A DNA stretch of 64,000 nucleotides from Dioscorea cayenensis subsp. rotundata (taxonomy: Eukaryota > Streptophyta > Magnoliopsida > Dioscoreales > Dioscoreaceae). The position numbers were made by a program, and so were the translations under genes. The notes under the pieces are model-generated. The model was not told where the DNA came from, made no database searches, and worked only from the letters and a program-made list of their open reading frames with translations. Every line of letters begins with the position of its first letter. Positions within the stretch are counted from its first letter, which is position 1. Of the stretch, positions 46,641-57,959 are shown piece by piece. The stretch lies in contig NC_052477.1 in assembly GCF_009730915.1 (NCBI RefSeq), positions 5,358,611 to 5,422,610 of the forward strand. The letters are read 5' to 3'.

Positions 46641-46839
46641 TAGTACAATCAAGTGCAAAATATTTTACATGTAAAATGCTTATCACAGGTAACCAAACAA
46701 TGTTTTACATGTAACTCCACTTGCAATACAGCTAGTTGAAGCTACTTGCAGGTTACCAAACAGTCCCTTAAAGGAAAACTTGAAGAGTTTTTATACTAAA
46801 CCCCCTCTCGTATTTGTGATAATTAAAACATACTCCCTG

Positions 46840-49530
46840 ATTCCAGCTCGACCTCTACTCCTACCAACTCATAGAGTAGTGTCTACTATACTACTTTGAT
46901 TTCCAGCCTGTAATAGTGCTCCATTGTCTGCTCCGGTCAAACAAAAACACTCCTTTCTATAGTAGTCAGTATGTCCACACCAAGAAACCACCTGTCTTGG
47001 AGATATGAAAACAGGTATATGAGCTAAATAAATTTTAAAATAACAAACGCACTTTTAAACTTCTTTCATAGCTCTTAGAAATTATGGTCTATGTACACCA
47101 TCATATGGAACACTTATTTTCACATGTTTATATTGGAATTTTCCTAGCCCAATCATAATAGTAAATCCTAATGATTTGGTTTTTACTATACACAAGTTCA
47201 AAAGTTTGCTCAATCTATACGGTAAAATCTGATAAATGAGTGGAACTCTAATTTTATGAATACCTTTTTCAATTGTGTTACACACGATGAGGATAAGAAA
47301 TTTCTATGTACACTTTCTCTCTTCACATGTCATGGTAAATCTAATTTTTTTCTTTGGTTTTTCTTTTTTTTGTTTATTGAGATGGTATAATGTTGTAAAT
47401 TACATGAAATTATTGAATTCGAGGATATTGGTTTGTTCTGGAGAGAATTGTTTGACTTTATATATTCAAACTCTACATCAAGCAGAAGGAGAGTTTTTTT
47501 TGTAATTACTTTAATTATTTAATTATAGAATAACTCAAAAGTATTTTTTTTAAATTGTGTCACTTAATGTTAATTTAATTGCAAATCATACTGTTAGGCC
47601 AAGTATGCGAATTGATTAGCAAGCTAATGCATAAAAAGACATTATAATTGCATAGCAATTTTGAAGACAATTTACATGGTATGGAGCCATTTATAGAGAA
47701 TATGAAGCTAGATGCTATGCAAGTGACTATTGAAGCACCTACTCCATCCGATGCTCCACCTGCTACGGTTCTACCAGGTCATTTCATCTTCATGGATATT
47801 AGTTTGTTCTTGAGAGAATTGTTTGAATTTATTTATTCAAACTCTACATCATGCAAAAGGAGAGTTTTTTATAGTAATTACTTTAATTATTTAATTATAG
47901 AATAACTCTTAAAAAAAAAAATTTTAAATTTTGTCACTTATTGTTGATTTTATTACAAATCATACTGTTAGCCCAAGTATGTGAGTTGATTGGCAAGCTA
48001 ATACATAAAAAGCCATTATAATTGCATAGAAATTTTGAAGACAATTTACATGGTATTGAGCCATTTATAGAGAATTTGAAGCTAGATGCGATGCAGATGA
48101 CTGGTGGAGCACCTACTCCATCCACTGCTCCACCTGCTATGGTTTTACCAGGTTATTCGCATAGATCATCATCCCTTTCACATGTAGCTATTGATATCTC
48201 CTCTCTAGATAAAACATGCATATGGCCCTCTGCATACTTTCAAAACTTTCCTGTCTACTCAGCTCGACCTCTACCATTACCAACTCTTAGAGTAGTGTCT
48301 ACTATACTACTCTGACTTTCAGCCTGTAATAGTATTCCACTACCAACTCCTGTCAAACCAAAACACTACTTTCTATAGTAGTCAGTCTATCCACAGCCAT
48401 TAACCACCTGTCTTGGAGATATGAAAACAAGTATATGAGCTAAATAAAGTTTTAAAATAACAAACGTACTTTTGAACTTCTTTCTTACCTCCTAGAAATT
48501 ATGATCTATCTACAACATCATATGGAAGACTTATTTTCACATGTTTATATTGGAATTTTGCTAGCCCAATCCTAGTAGTAAAGCTGGATGATTTGGTTTG
48601 TTACTATACACAGGTTCAAAAATTTGCTCAATCTGTATTGGAAAATCTGCTAAATGAGTGGGATTCTAACTTTATGAATGTGTTTTTCAATTGCGTTACA
48701 CACAATGAGGATATGAAATTTCTATGTACACTTCTCTCTTCACATGCCATGCTAAGTTTAATTTTTCTTGAGTTTTTTTTTTTTTGTTTTTTTGTGTATT
48801 GAGATAGTCTGATATTGTAAATTAGAGGAAAATCGATAATTCGGGGATATTGGTTTGTTCTTGAGAGGACTGTTTGACTTTATTTCTTCAAATTCTACAT
48901 CAAGCATAATAGAGTTTTTATGGAAATTACTTGAATTATTTAATTATAGAATAACTCTTAAAAGCATTCTTTTAATTTTGTCACTTACTATTGATGTTAT
49001 TGTAGATCATACTATTAGGCCAAGTATGTGAGTTGATTGGCAAGCTAATGCATAAAAAGCCATTAAAATTGGCTAGCAATTTTAAAGGCTTTTTATGCAT
49101 TAGCTTGCCAATCAACTCAGCAATTTTAAAGACAATTTACATGGTATCAAGCATCTGAAGCTAAATGAGATGTTGATGCCTGGTGGAGCACCTACTCTAC
49201 CCGCTGTTCCACTTGCTACGGTTTCTACCAGGTCGGATGCATGGATCTTCATCCCTTTCACATGTAGCTATTAATATCTCCTCTCTAGATATAGCATGCA
49301 CGTGACCCATTGCCCTTGTATGTGGCTGCGTACTTTCAAAACTTTTTTGTCCACTATTCTTACTTCCGGCTCAATCTCTACCTCTGCTAACTCCTAGAGT
49401 GGTGTTTATTACACTACTATGACTTTCAGCCTGTAATAGTAATCCACTATCTGCTCCAGTCAAACCAAAATACTCCTTTCTGTAGTAGTCTGTCTATCCA
49501 CACCCATAAACCACTTGTCTTGGTACATCT
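46840..49530 (+). repeat. Array of two alternating modules (Y X X Y X Y)
   Basis: Module Y (about 580 bp; GTAATAGT, CCACCTGTCTTGGAGATATG, TGTTTATATTGGAATTTT) is at 46843-47420, 48255-48840 and in part at 49370-49530. Module X (about 360 bp; GATATTGGTTTGTTCT, AATTTTGAAGACAATTTACA, TGGTATGGAGCC) is at 47423-47780, 47795-48155 and 48846-49230. Divergence between modules is moderate. No transposase or LTR motif seen, so this looks like local duplication of a host or unknown sequence. Confidence 0.8.
47648..48315 (+). pseudogene. Exon-like pieces in the module array, unrecognised
   Basis: X modules encode NFEDNLHGIEPFIENLKLDA, then MQMTGGAPTPSTAPPAMVLP, open in two X copies (47648 and 48022). The third (49125-49230) is broken. 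Y modules encode VQKFAQSVLENLLNEWDSNF, then MNVFFNCVTHNEDMKFLCTL (best at 48612-48750), preceded by an acceptor-like TATACACAG. Composition and the splice-like border suggest exons of a duplicated host gene. I do not recognise the protein family. Confidence 0.35.
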
Positions 49531-49979
49531 ATAAATTGTATTTGTTGTCAAACTTTTGCCTAAATATCTCTCAAGTAACTCCTTGATCACCTCTTATTCT
49601 GTTCACAAATTTCCACTAGGTCAAAATATACAAGGTGTGTAGTGTAATCACCAATTATAATCTGTCCTCTAGGATACATTCAATTAAAATTGTGGTATCC
49701 TTCATCTTTTCCTACCAAGGCTCAACTTCCTCTAGATCTAATGTTCCACTAAACTCCGTGACTCCAAGCTTGTGTACCATCTTATAGTTCCAACTAAATG
49801 CAAGCCCTGCTTGGACCTAAATCTAGACTTCCCCAAGGCTAGTCTCACTAATAGCTATGGGTGCATTAAATGCATTATAATATCCTACAGAATCCTCAGT
49901 AAATCTACGATTAGGACACTTATTCCCATCATGTGCATGCCCATAAGATTTTTAAGAACCAAACTGAGCTAATGAATTT

Positions 49980-50190
49980 CTTTTACCATACAATCCTGGA
50001 GGGGAAAGATACCACACCCCCACAAGGGATCCAATGTGACCATTTAAATAGTACATTTAACAATACTTGGGCCCTAACAGTGATGAACAACACTGCTATA
50101 GTCTACAGTGCAAGGTTTCAACCCTGCATTTGCCCATTACTACTTTTTTGTAACATACCACTTGGCCAACTAGTGGTGTCATATAATACA
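49980..50190 (-). mobile_element. tRNA-derived SINE remnant
   Basis: The minus strand from 50185 reads CACTAGTTGGCCAAGTGG (box A TGGCCAAGTGG fits the consensus fully), then GGGTTGAAACC (box B lacking the C of GGTTCGANNCC) about 37 bp further. A body to about 49980 includes CCTTGTGGGGGTGTGG. A typical plant SINE head. Confidence 0.6.
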
Positions 50191-50339
50191 TTTTGTATGC
50201 ATGTTTCTTGCTAATAAAATTTAGAACATATTTTCTTGAGTACGTACATGTTGCAAGAACCCAAGAAGAATACCAACTCCACAAGATAAATTATGCGGTG
50301 GCTTTTAAGATTATTTATGTTATATACAAAGGCAACAAA

Positions 50340-50720
50340 CGCCACTCCGCAAGGGGTTGTCAAAACGATAGATAAGTATAATGGTGCACTAGTTACAGTG
50401 GTTTAATGATCCTTTAAGGATTTACCATGTTGAACAGGGCTAACATGTCGGATAATGACAACTTGCCACGTGCGCTCAAGATAATAAATCAGGGACTATA
50501 AAAACATAATGGTAAACCCCCTACCCTACAACTCTAGAGGGATGAAGAATATAGCTCCTTCCACAAGGAACCTAGTAAACAATGAATGAACAGTATTGTA
50601 TACTATTGTCTATGATATTATATAGAATTCAATAGTATTGCACAGTACCTATGGCAAGCAATTTTGACCCCACGCCACTCACTATCCAAGAGAGATACCG
50701 ATGTGCTACCTAGTGGCTCC
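50340..50720 (-). mobile_element. tRNA-derived SINE remnant, degenerate
   Basis: The body at 50355-50580 matches the SINE at 50815-51035: TGTCAAAACGATAGATAAG versus TGTCAAAAGGATAGGCAAG, then GGTGCAcTAGTTACAGTGGT and ACAACTCTAGAGGGATGAA. Its presumed head (50650-50715, minus strand CCACTAGGTAGCACATCGGT and GGGGTCAAAATTGCTTGCC) has a recognisable but eroded A/B-box layout. Confidence 0.5.
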
Positions 50721-50814
50721 CGGCTTTTAAGATTCTTTTAATCAAGGTTTGTCACCTAAAATTTTTTCAATAACTAGAAAATAAAGGCGATTCCTCCCAT
50801 ATCTTTTAAATTTT

Positions 50815-51035
50815 TTTATTCCACTATAGAGATTGTCAAAAGGATAGGCAAGAACAGAGGTGCATCTGTTATTGTGGTTTATCGACTTCCTAGAAAATCC
50901 TCGGGTCATACAACTCTAAAAGGGACAAAATACTGTTTTTCCAATAAAGGACCCACACCAGGAGGCTCAAATTGCGGGAACAAGGTTTCGAGCCTTCATT
51001 TCCTCTTTGCCTTGAGAGGTGAGTTACCACTAGAC
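50815..51035 (-). mobile_element. tRNA-derived SINE, best-preserved copy
   Basis: The minus strand reads GCTAGTAGTCTAGTGGTAAC (box A TAGTCTAGTGG), then GGCTCGAAACC (box B, one change from GGTTCGAAACC) about 40 bp later. The body has CCGAGGATTTTCTAGGAAGT and GTGCACCTCTGTTCTTGCC-like sequence and ends in the TGTCAAAAGG reverse-complement region near 50835. 51040-51920 downstream is very AT-rich with no feature seen. Confidence 0.65.
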
Positions 51036-52299
51036 TACTAGCAGTTTCTCCAAATCTAGTAAAGTAAATCTGATAAAGAAGAAGTCTATTTGATAACTTT
51101 AAAATAGTGAAAGAAGAAATGCACATGTTAATATAAATATGTTTTAAACAAGGCTAAGAAAGTTCTAGTGTTGGTAATCATTTTTTTTCCAATGCTTTAA
51201 ACCTAGTTTGCCTCCTCTGGTCAGACCCGATTTGACCTGACCTAGCCAAGTCACTGGCTTGGGTTATATAAAAAGCAATAAATCTTACTTTACATTTTTT
51301 GGGCTATTTTTGTTATTGAATTTTATAAATCTCAATTGGTTTCAGAACATTGATATTTTCGGCTATTATTTTGCAATTTAAGAGATTTTGATTGAAATAA
51401 AATTAGACAAGAAACAAAGTCAATACTTACATTATCTTTGTTTCTAGTTAACATGATTGGATTAAAACTTGACAAACCAACTCCGTAGCTTGGAATTATT
51501 TTTAAGGGATGCCAAGTGCAAAATCTTTGTTTCTAGAATATAATTTTTTTTCTAATATCATATATACCAACCAATAATAGCTTTTCACAAATATTTCTTT
51601 AAAAATATTAATTTTTTATGCCACATATATATATATTGTAAAAAAACTAGAACAAAATAATAAATTTTTAAAAATATTTCTCTAAAAATATAATTTTTTT
51701 ATATTATATATATGAATTTATAATAAGCCAAGGTAACTAGAAAATAGATTTTTTTTATAAATATTTTATTAAAAATAATTTTTTTAACCATATGTATTAA
51801 TTTGTAAACAGTCAAAACCATGACTTCTTTCCAGCCCACTTGCGTCGTCCCCAACAAAAACTAATAATCTTATTTATATAATTAACATTAATCTAAAGTA
51901 TAACATAGTCAGATATAGAGGTTTTTTTATTTTTTATTTTTTATTTTTTATTTTATTTTTTTGAACAACAAACAAAAGCTAAAGAAAAGAAAAGAAACAA
52001 CAAAAATGAAGACAACTAGAAGTAGAAATTTCTCCTGGAACAGAGGTCCTCCAACCAGTATGGTCGGTCTAATCCTTGATAGAAGAGGGAAAGGTAACTT
52101 TGAGATCTTCCAAAATCAGCTAAAGAATCACCAATGATATTATCTTCCTTGGGATGGTCTCAATAAAAATGTTGGAGAAGTTTTTGAGGTTGTTCTTCAA
52201 GTTCTCATATTCGGTTGTGAATGCCAAGCAATGCAAGGATTGAAATGCTTCATTAAGCTTGTGATTCCTGGACAATCACAACAAAGACGAGTTGGTTGC

Positions 52300-55200
52300 C
52301 ATTACTTCTCAATACACATATGGAGAGTAAGATTGGCTACAACAAACTCAGCAATAATTGGAGAGACCGAGGAGGTTCCCATTGCACCTCCAAGAAGAAT
52401 ATGGTTTAAGTTATCAATGATGATAAAGCCCAGACCAGCAGAGTTTAAGCTTGAGATCCAAGAGGCATCTGAGTAAATAGTGATAGATTGAAGTCTAGAC
52501 TTAGAAAGGAATTCCTCCCTGAATGGTCGCAAAGAACAATCAGTTCAAAGAGACTAGGCTCTAGGAACAATTGATTTAAAGTTGACTGGAGATTTCCTGA
52601 AGATCAGATTGCAACGTTGCTTACAGATGAGCCAAGCCACAGTGGCACTAACAACTTTAGCCCAAGAACTAGAAAAATGGGAACCAAAGTTATTCGTGAG
52701 CCAAGCGCCTATGCCAAAATGAAGGAAAGCATAAGGACTCAAACCAAGATGATTCATAAGATTATCCCAACAAGGATTGATTTTACCACATTTCCAAAGA
52801 AGATGATCAACCGTTTCTTCCTCAAGGCCACAAAAGGGATAATTCATGAAGGGCCAATATTGAGGCTAAAGAGATAAGCCCCACTAGCAATTTTACCACG
52901 AGCTAACTTCCATATGAAGACTTTCATACGGGGCATACAGTAAGTTTCCAAATTTCAGACCAACCAGACCAAGGATATGAAGATTTATGCGAGCTGTTTG
53001 AATAATGGTAAACTGCAGAGGCAATGGAGGATTGGAGGAAAGATTGCCCCAAACCCAGTGGTAAGGACTGTCTCTACAAATGGAAATTTTTTCAATCCAA
53101 TCCCAGTCCAGAGAGTGACCCAACAAGTTTCCAATAGAATCCTTACATAAACCCCTAGAATTACAAAGATCCGAGAAAAGAACATTCTCAACAGAAACAG
53201 ACATATTCAGAAAGATTGGCTTTTTGGAGAGAGGAAGATCAAGAATACAAGGATCATGCCTTAAATCAATAGATGAGGGATTGCATGAAAGAATTATAAG
53301 ATTAGGGTTGATGAAGTTAGCAGAATTGTAAATGGATTTGTAGAACCAGTAGGAATGGGAAGCATGGACCGGATTCCAAACATGCCAACTATGGTATTTG
53401 AGCTTAAAAATGTCCACCCATAACTTATTAGCAGAGTTTAGAATGTCAAAAATGTTTTTGGCCATTAAAGAGTGATTCTCCAACCTAAGATTTATGATCT
53501 CCAACCCCCCATCAGTTTTGTCAAGTGTAGTAACTGCCCAGCCAGTAGAGTGGAGGCCACGATTGCTGCTAGAGTTGCCATAGAGAAAAGAACAGGCCAA
53601 TTTAGTAATGTTATCCAAGATAGAGAAAGGCAAATTCATAACTGAAAGGATGTAGTTAGGAATAAGAAAAATAGCACAGTTAAGGAGGATTGCTCTGGCC
53701 GTAGTAGAGATGGAAGAATGGTTCCAGGTTTGAATTTTGGATTTCACTTTGTTAGGGTTGAAATGAAGTTGCCTGATTTGGAGTCTTTTAGGGGAAATAG
53801 GAGTACCTAGATAATTGAAGGGAAAATTCCCAAGTTTGAAACCAAAGATTCTAGACAAAGAATTAGCCAGTCTCCTATTACACGAAGAAGGAACATATAT
53901 AGCAGATTTAAGATGGTTAGGTTTTTGCCCAGAAATGCTTTGAAAAATATTCAGACAAAGTAAACAGTTTTTAGCAGACTTCCTAGAAGCAGAAGTGATA
54001 AGAAGAAGATCATCCACAAACATTAAATGGTTGAAGTTCCTAGGAAGATTAGAATTAAAACCCAAAACAAGATTGAGAAGAAAAGCTTTATTGAAAATGA
54101 CAGTAAGATTTTGAGAGAGCAAAAGATAAAGAAGAGGAGAGATCGGGTCCCCTTAACGGACCCCTCTACTACTTCTGAACCAAGGAGTACAATGACCATT
54201 AAGGATGAGGGAAAAAGAAGCAGAAGAAAGACAAGAATTGATCCAATTAACCCAAGTATCAGGAAAGTTCATTCTCTAGAGGGTAGCAAGGATGGTCATC
54301 CACTCAATTAAATCAAAGGCTTTTTCAATATTGAGTTTACAAATCATCCTCGGGAGGGGGAGGTATTGGTTTCTAAATTATGAGCTATCTCCTAGGCTGC
54401 AATGATATTGTCAGCAACGCCATGCCCTAGGAGAAAGCCATTTTGCTCAGGACCAATAAGGTTGAGAATCACTAACTTAAGGCAATTGGCCAAAATTTCA
54501 GAGATAATCTTATAGCAGACATTGCATAAAGATATGGGTCTAAATTTAGAAACACAAGAAGGATTGCTCTTTTTAGGGTTTAGAATAACAAATGTTTTAC
54601 ACCAGGAAATCGGGAGGTGGCCAGTGGTAAAAAAAATATGAAATAACATTGAAAAACTGGTCGCTAATAAGATTCTAATAGAAAATATAGAATTCAACAT
54701 TGAGCCCATCAGGGCTCGGATTTTTGCCACAAGGCATGGATTTGAGAGTATTATAGACTTTAAATTTGGTAATCGCTCTAATTAGAGACTCTCTCTCTCC
54801 AAATTGTTAAGAACCGGGAGATCATCCGGGATAGCTTGATAAAATAAATCGAGGTTGTATGAGGAGGAAGAAGTCTAGAGTTTTTTTTGTAAAAATCTCT
54901 AAAACATATTTCAATGCTAGATTTCTCAGTAACAATGTTACCAGAGGTGTCTTGAATAGATCTCACCCGATTTCTATGTTGCTGAACTTTGACAGAGTTA
55001 TGAAAGTAATGGGATTGGTGTCTCCCTTGTTCATCCAGAGAAGCTTCGCATGTTGACCCTAGTAGATAGACTGATGTCTAATAAGAGCATCATAACGGTT
55101 ATATAACACTCTGAGCCAAATAGCATACCAAGAATCATGCAAAGCAACGTTAGATATTTCCATCTTGTTGATCTTAAGCTGAATATTTTTAAGCTCCTCG

Positions 55201-56098
55201 TCAATGTGACAAAGCCCAGTCTTCTTCCATCTAAGGATGTTGAACTTAGTATGGGAGATAGCATGTATGAAGGCCTGTATGGGAGAAGCCGACGAGTTAG
55301 AAGACCAAGTAGTAGTAACACTATTGTGGCAATCCTCATAATCAAGCCAAAAATTGTCAAAACAAAAGATCTATTTAGAGGGAGAAATAGGGTTATGAAG
55401 ACTAAGAAACAAGGGGGAATGATTAGAATTGATGCGAGGAAGATGAAGGATCGAGGAGTTTTTAAAGTTAAGGAGCCAATCCATATTTGCAAGGAAATGA
55501 TCGAGTTTTGCCCATCTACAGGCAAGACTAATACGTCCATTATACCTGATGAAAGGCGAACCCAAAAAACCTAAATCATGAAGGTCATTGTCAAAAATGA
55601 AATCAGAAAACTGGGTAGAATTAGAAGCATAGTAAGAGAAACTCCCTCCATAGTGTTCATTCTGATTTGTAATGGTGTTGAAGTCCTCATTAAGTAGCCA
55701 TGGGAGATTTAGCAGAGTAAAACCAGAGAGGGACCACCACAGTTGCTTTTGGTGATGAAGAACCTATGAATTATAAATGGTAGTAAGAATCAAGGAAAGG
55801 TTATCAGGAGTAATTACAAGATGCAACGCTAATCTAGAGGTAGCCACAGGAGTGACATGCCCAATAGAACATTTCCAAAGAACAAGAATCTCCCAGACAA
55901 CCCCAGAGAAGGGATAGAAGCCCAATCCCAATAATGATTTAGTTTGTCACAAAAACTTTAAATACGATGGGCAGACAACTTGGTTTCCATTAAGCAGATG
56001 AAATCTGGCTTGTTGGATTTCATTAAATCCTTAATACGGTCCATGGTACAAGGGTTTGATAGGCCCCTGTAATTCCAAGAAATGATTTTTAAGTTCAT
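52300..56098 (-). pseudogene. LINE ORF2: endonuclease, reverse transcriptase, zf-RVT, RNase H
   Basis: Start ATG at 56098, MNLKIISWNYRGLSNPCTMD (APE-type endonuclease), then LMKSNKPDFICLMETKLS. Reverse transcriptase: HLPISWCKTFVILNPKKS, CKIISEILANCLK, IGPEQNGFLLGHG (54730-54392). Then R*GDPISPLL, with the expected Gln codon read as TAA (54153-54155), and the catalytic MFVDDLLL at about 54009-54023. Zinc-binding RVT region CGLEEETVDHLLWKCGKINP at 52847-52554. RNase H YSDASWISSLNSAGLGFIII and AEFVVANLTLHM at 52532-52302. The long 409-codon frame 54122-52893 is the least damaged part. Confidence 0.92.
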
Positions 56099-57065
56099 GA
56101 AAACAAAAATAATGAGAGAAAAGAAATCAAAGGAAAATGAGTTTAGTAAATGGGGGATTGTCTTCCTTTCTTTGGTTTCTTTCCCCATTTAGAAGGGGAC
56201 CTTCTAGCAATAGCTTCTGATTTAGCATCTTTCTGATAGTGCCTCAGAAGCATATCATCATCAACCTCTTGAGAAGGACTCAGATAATCGTTGCAGGAGT
56301 CATTTATACTCTAGTCACTAGGGGAGGGAGTAGCAAGGGCCCCCACTACCCTTTCTACTAGCATTAAGTACCGATTTTCCGCATTGTTTTGAGTAGTAGA
56401 ATAAGGGACGATTGAGGATATGAGCATCGGCTCAGAAGGTGGAACCAGTTTCTCGAAAGAAAGTGAGGATTCACCCGTTTGGAAACCCAACGGGCGACTT
56501 TTGCGATTTCCAACAGCCAGGGAAAGTATTGGGACCAGTGAAAGCGGGTTCAAAGTGATATCTCCAATGTTGTTAGGTAGAATAGTGTACGACAATATAG
56601 TAAGAGCGTCCGCATAGTTGACAAGAGGTGAACACCGTCAGAGCTTTCTCGGGCCCCAAAGCAAAACATCATGCCACGAGGGAATCCCTACCAGGTCTCT
56701 AGTGTTGTCAGGAGAGCCTAGCAACTAGAGGGAATCCCTGCTAGATCTAAACCAGCGTCACAATGCTGCAAGGGTGGGGACGAAGAAGAAGGTGACACGT
56801 GTACATTGGGATTAAGAACAGGCCGCCACATGTCAGCAGCATGGTCATCATCTCCATTGGAGCACCCGTAGATTAGAAAACGGGTACCACAGTGACCGTG
56901 AAACCCACCTCTACCACGAGAAGCCACTTAGCGCCGCTGTGGTTTCAACCAGGGACCGAACTCCTTTTCATTGTTTGAAACTGAGTTAGTTAGGCCAGGA
57001 TCCACTTCAATGCCATCATGTTCCTTACCAACCTCATCAACCTGCATAACTGGATCAGCGTGCAC

Positions 57066-57890
57066 CTACTCTGGTATAGAGGGACCATATGACACATGCT
57101 TTCCAGTATGCTGATGACTGTGGGCAAGGAGACAGTGTGCTTCTCCATGTTCAACCTTACCACACTTGTAACAAAAGATAGGAAGTTTTTCATAAAGAAC
57201 AAGGACAAAAACAGAATGTTCATCATTCTTCACCCAAGTCTCTTGTTGCAAGGGTTGATTAAGGTCAAGCTCCACATAGACCCTCACAAATTTGGCATGG
57301 GAACGATCGATGGTGTGTTCATCAACCTTAAGAACACGACCAAATTGGGAAGCAACCAGTTCCAGGATGTCGCCTCCCCATAGATCTATCGATAGATGAT
57401 AAATTTGAATCCAAACCGTAGCCAAGGAGATTTTCTCAAAGGCAGGTTGACAACTTTTAGGCCAAGTAGAGAGCTAAAGGATTCTGCCGGTGACTGTCCA
57501 TGAGCCATCCCATAACATCCTATGTTGCATTTTAAGAGTTTCACACCTAATATAGTAGAAACCACTGGGAAGGTCGGTGACAGAGAAAGCACCCAGCCCC
57601 CTCCACACATCAGCAAATGTGAGTTTGGCTTGCTCAATGGGTAAAGCTTTACCCAGAAATTTTACATACAAAGAAAATTGCATACTATCTTTAGCGTGAG
57701 ACCAAAGATTGTCATCAATCAAGACTGAAGCAGTGGAGGAGGTCTTCAGTTTTTCAAAATGATCCTTGCAGAGGTGAAGATGGAGTTACTGAGGATCCAA
57801 AGAGGGTTTAGAGCTAACAATGTTTGCCAAGGATAAGCCAGACTTGGCTCCTGGACGGAGGGAAGGCCCAGAAGGCCTAGGAGGGGCCAT
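57066..57890 (-). pseudogene. LINE ORF1 (DUF4283 and CCHC zinc knuckle)
   Basis: The minus strand starts near 57890 with PRPSGPSLRPGAKSGLS, then (57722-57474) DNLWSHAKDSMQFSLYVKFL, ALPIEQAKLTFADVWRGLGA and FSVTDLPSGFYYIRCET (DUF4283). Next comes ATVWIQIYHLSIDLWGGDIL with VASQFGRVLKVDEHT, and the knuckle CYKCGKVEHGEAHC (CX2CX4HX4C) at about 57132-57173. One frame change separates the two halves. In plant L1 elements ORF1 binds the element RNA. 56100-57060 between the ORFs carries a basic, proline-rich remnant with stops. Confidence 0.85.
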
Positions 57891-57959
57891 CTAGAAGGAA
57901 CAAGGTGGGGGGCAAGAGCAGAGGTTAGGTGGTTTAGTGGTGATGGTGGAAAGTATATA

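Larger units (their letters stand above)
40722..46767 (-). mobile_element. Complete PIF/Harbinger element 2 (6.05 kb), TTA target duplication
   Basis: Left end GGGCTGTTTGGTTACAAGTG at 40722. Right end, read inward on the minus strand, GGGACTGTTTGGTAACCTGC at 46767. TTA lies directly outside both ends (40719-40721 and 46768-46770), the 3-bp duplication typical of PIF/Harbinger. Inside, on the minus strand, are the transposase (43532-44650) and a Myb-like partner (42563-43270). Subterminal repeats TTTTACATGTAA and GGTAACCAAACA occur twice near the right end. The element sits about 96 bp upstream of the PheRS alpha start codon. Confidence 0.9.
51922..57950 (-). mobile_element. L1-type LINE, near full length
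   Basis: About 6 kb on the minus strand: 5' region near 57950, ORF1 (57066-57890), ORF2 (52300-56098) and a 3' A-rich tail. The tail appears on the plus strand as TTTTTTTATTTTTTATTTTT (51925-51962), i.e. (TAAAAAA)n. No target-site duplication was found by eye. Stops and frameshifts in both reading frames make it inactive. Confidence 0.85.

Noticed and set aside
45960..46674. Plus-strand frames with Arg/Lys-rich sequence near the right end of the Harbinger element
   Set aside because: They start in a (TG)n tract, have no recognisable domain and run into the subterminal hairpin. They could be a leader region of the minus-strand genes but there is no support for a gene.
52617..55574. Plus-strand frames at 52617-52877, 54027-54311 and 55137-55574
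   Set aside because: All are antisense to LINE ORF2.
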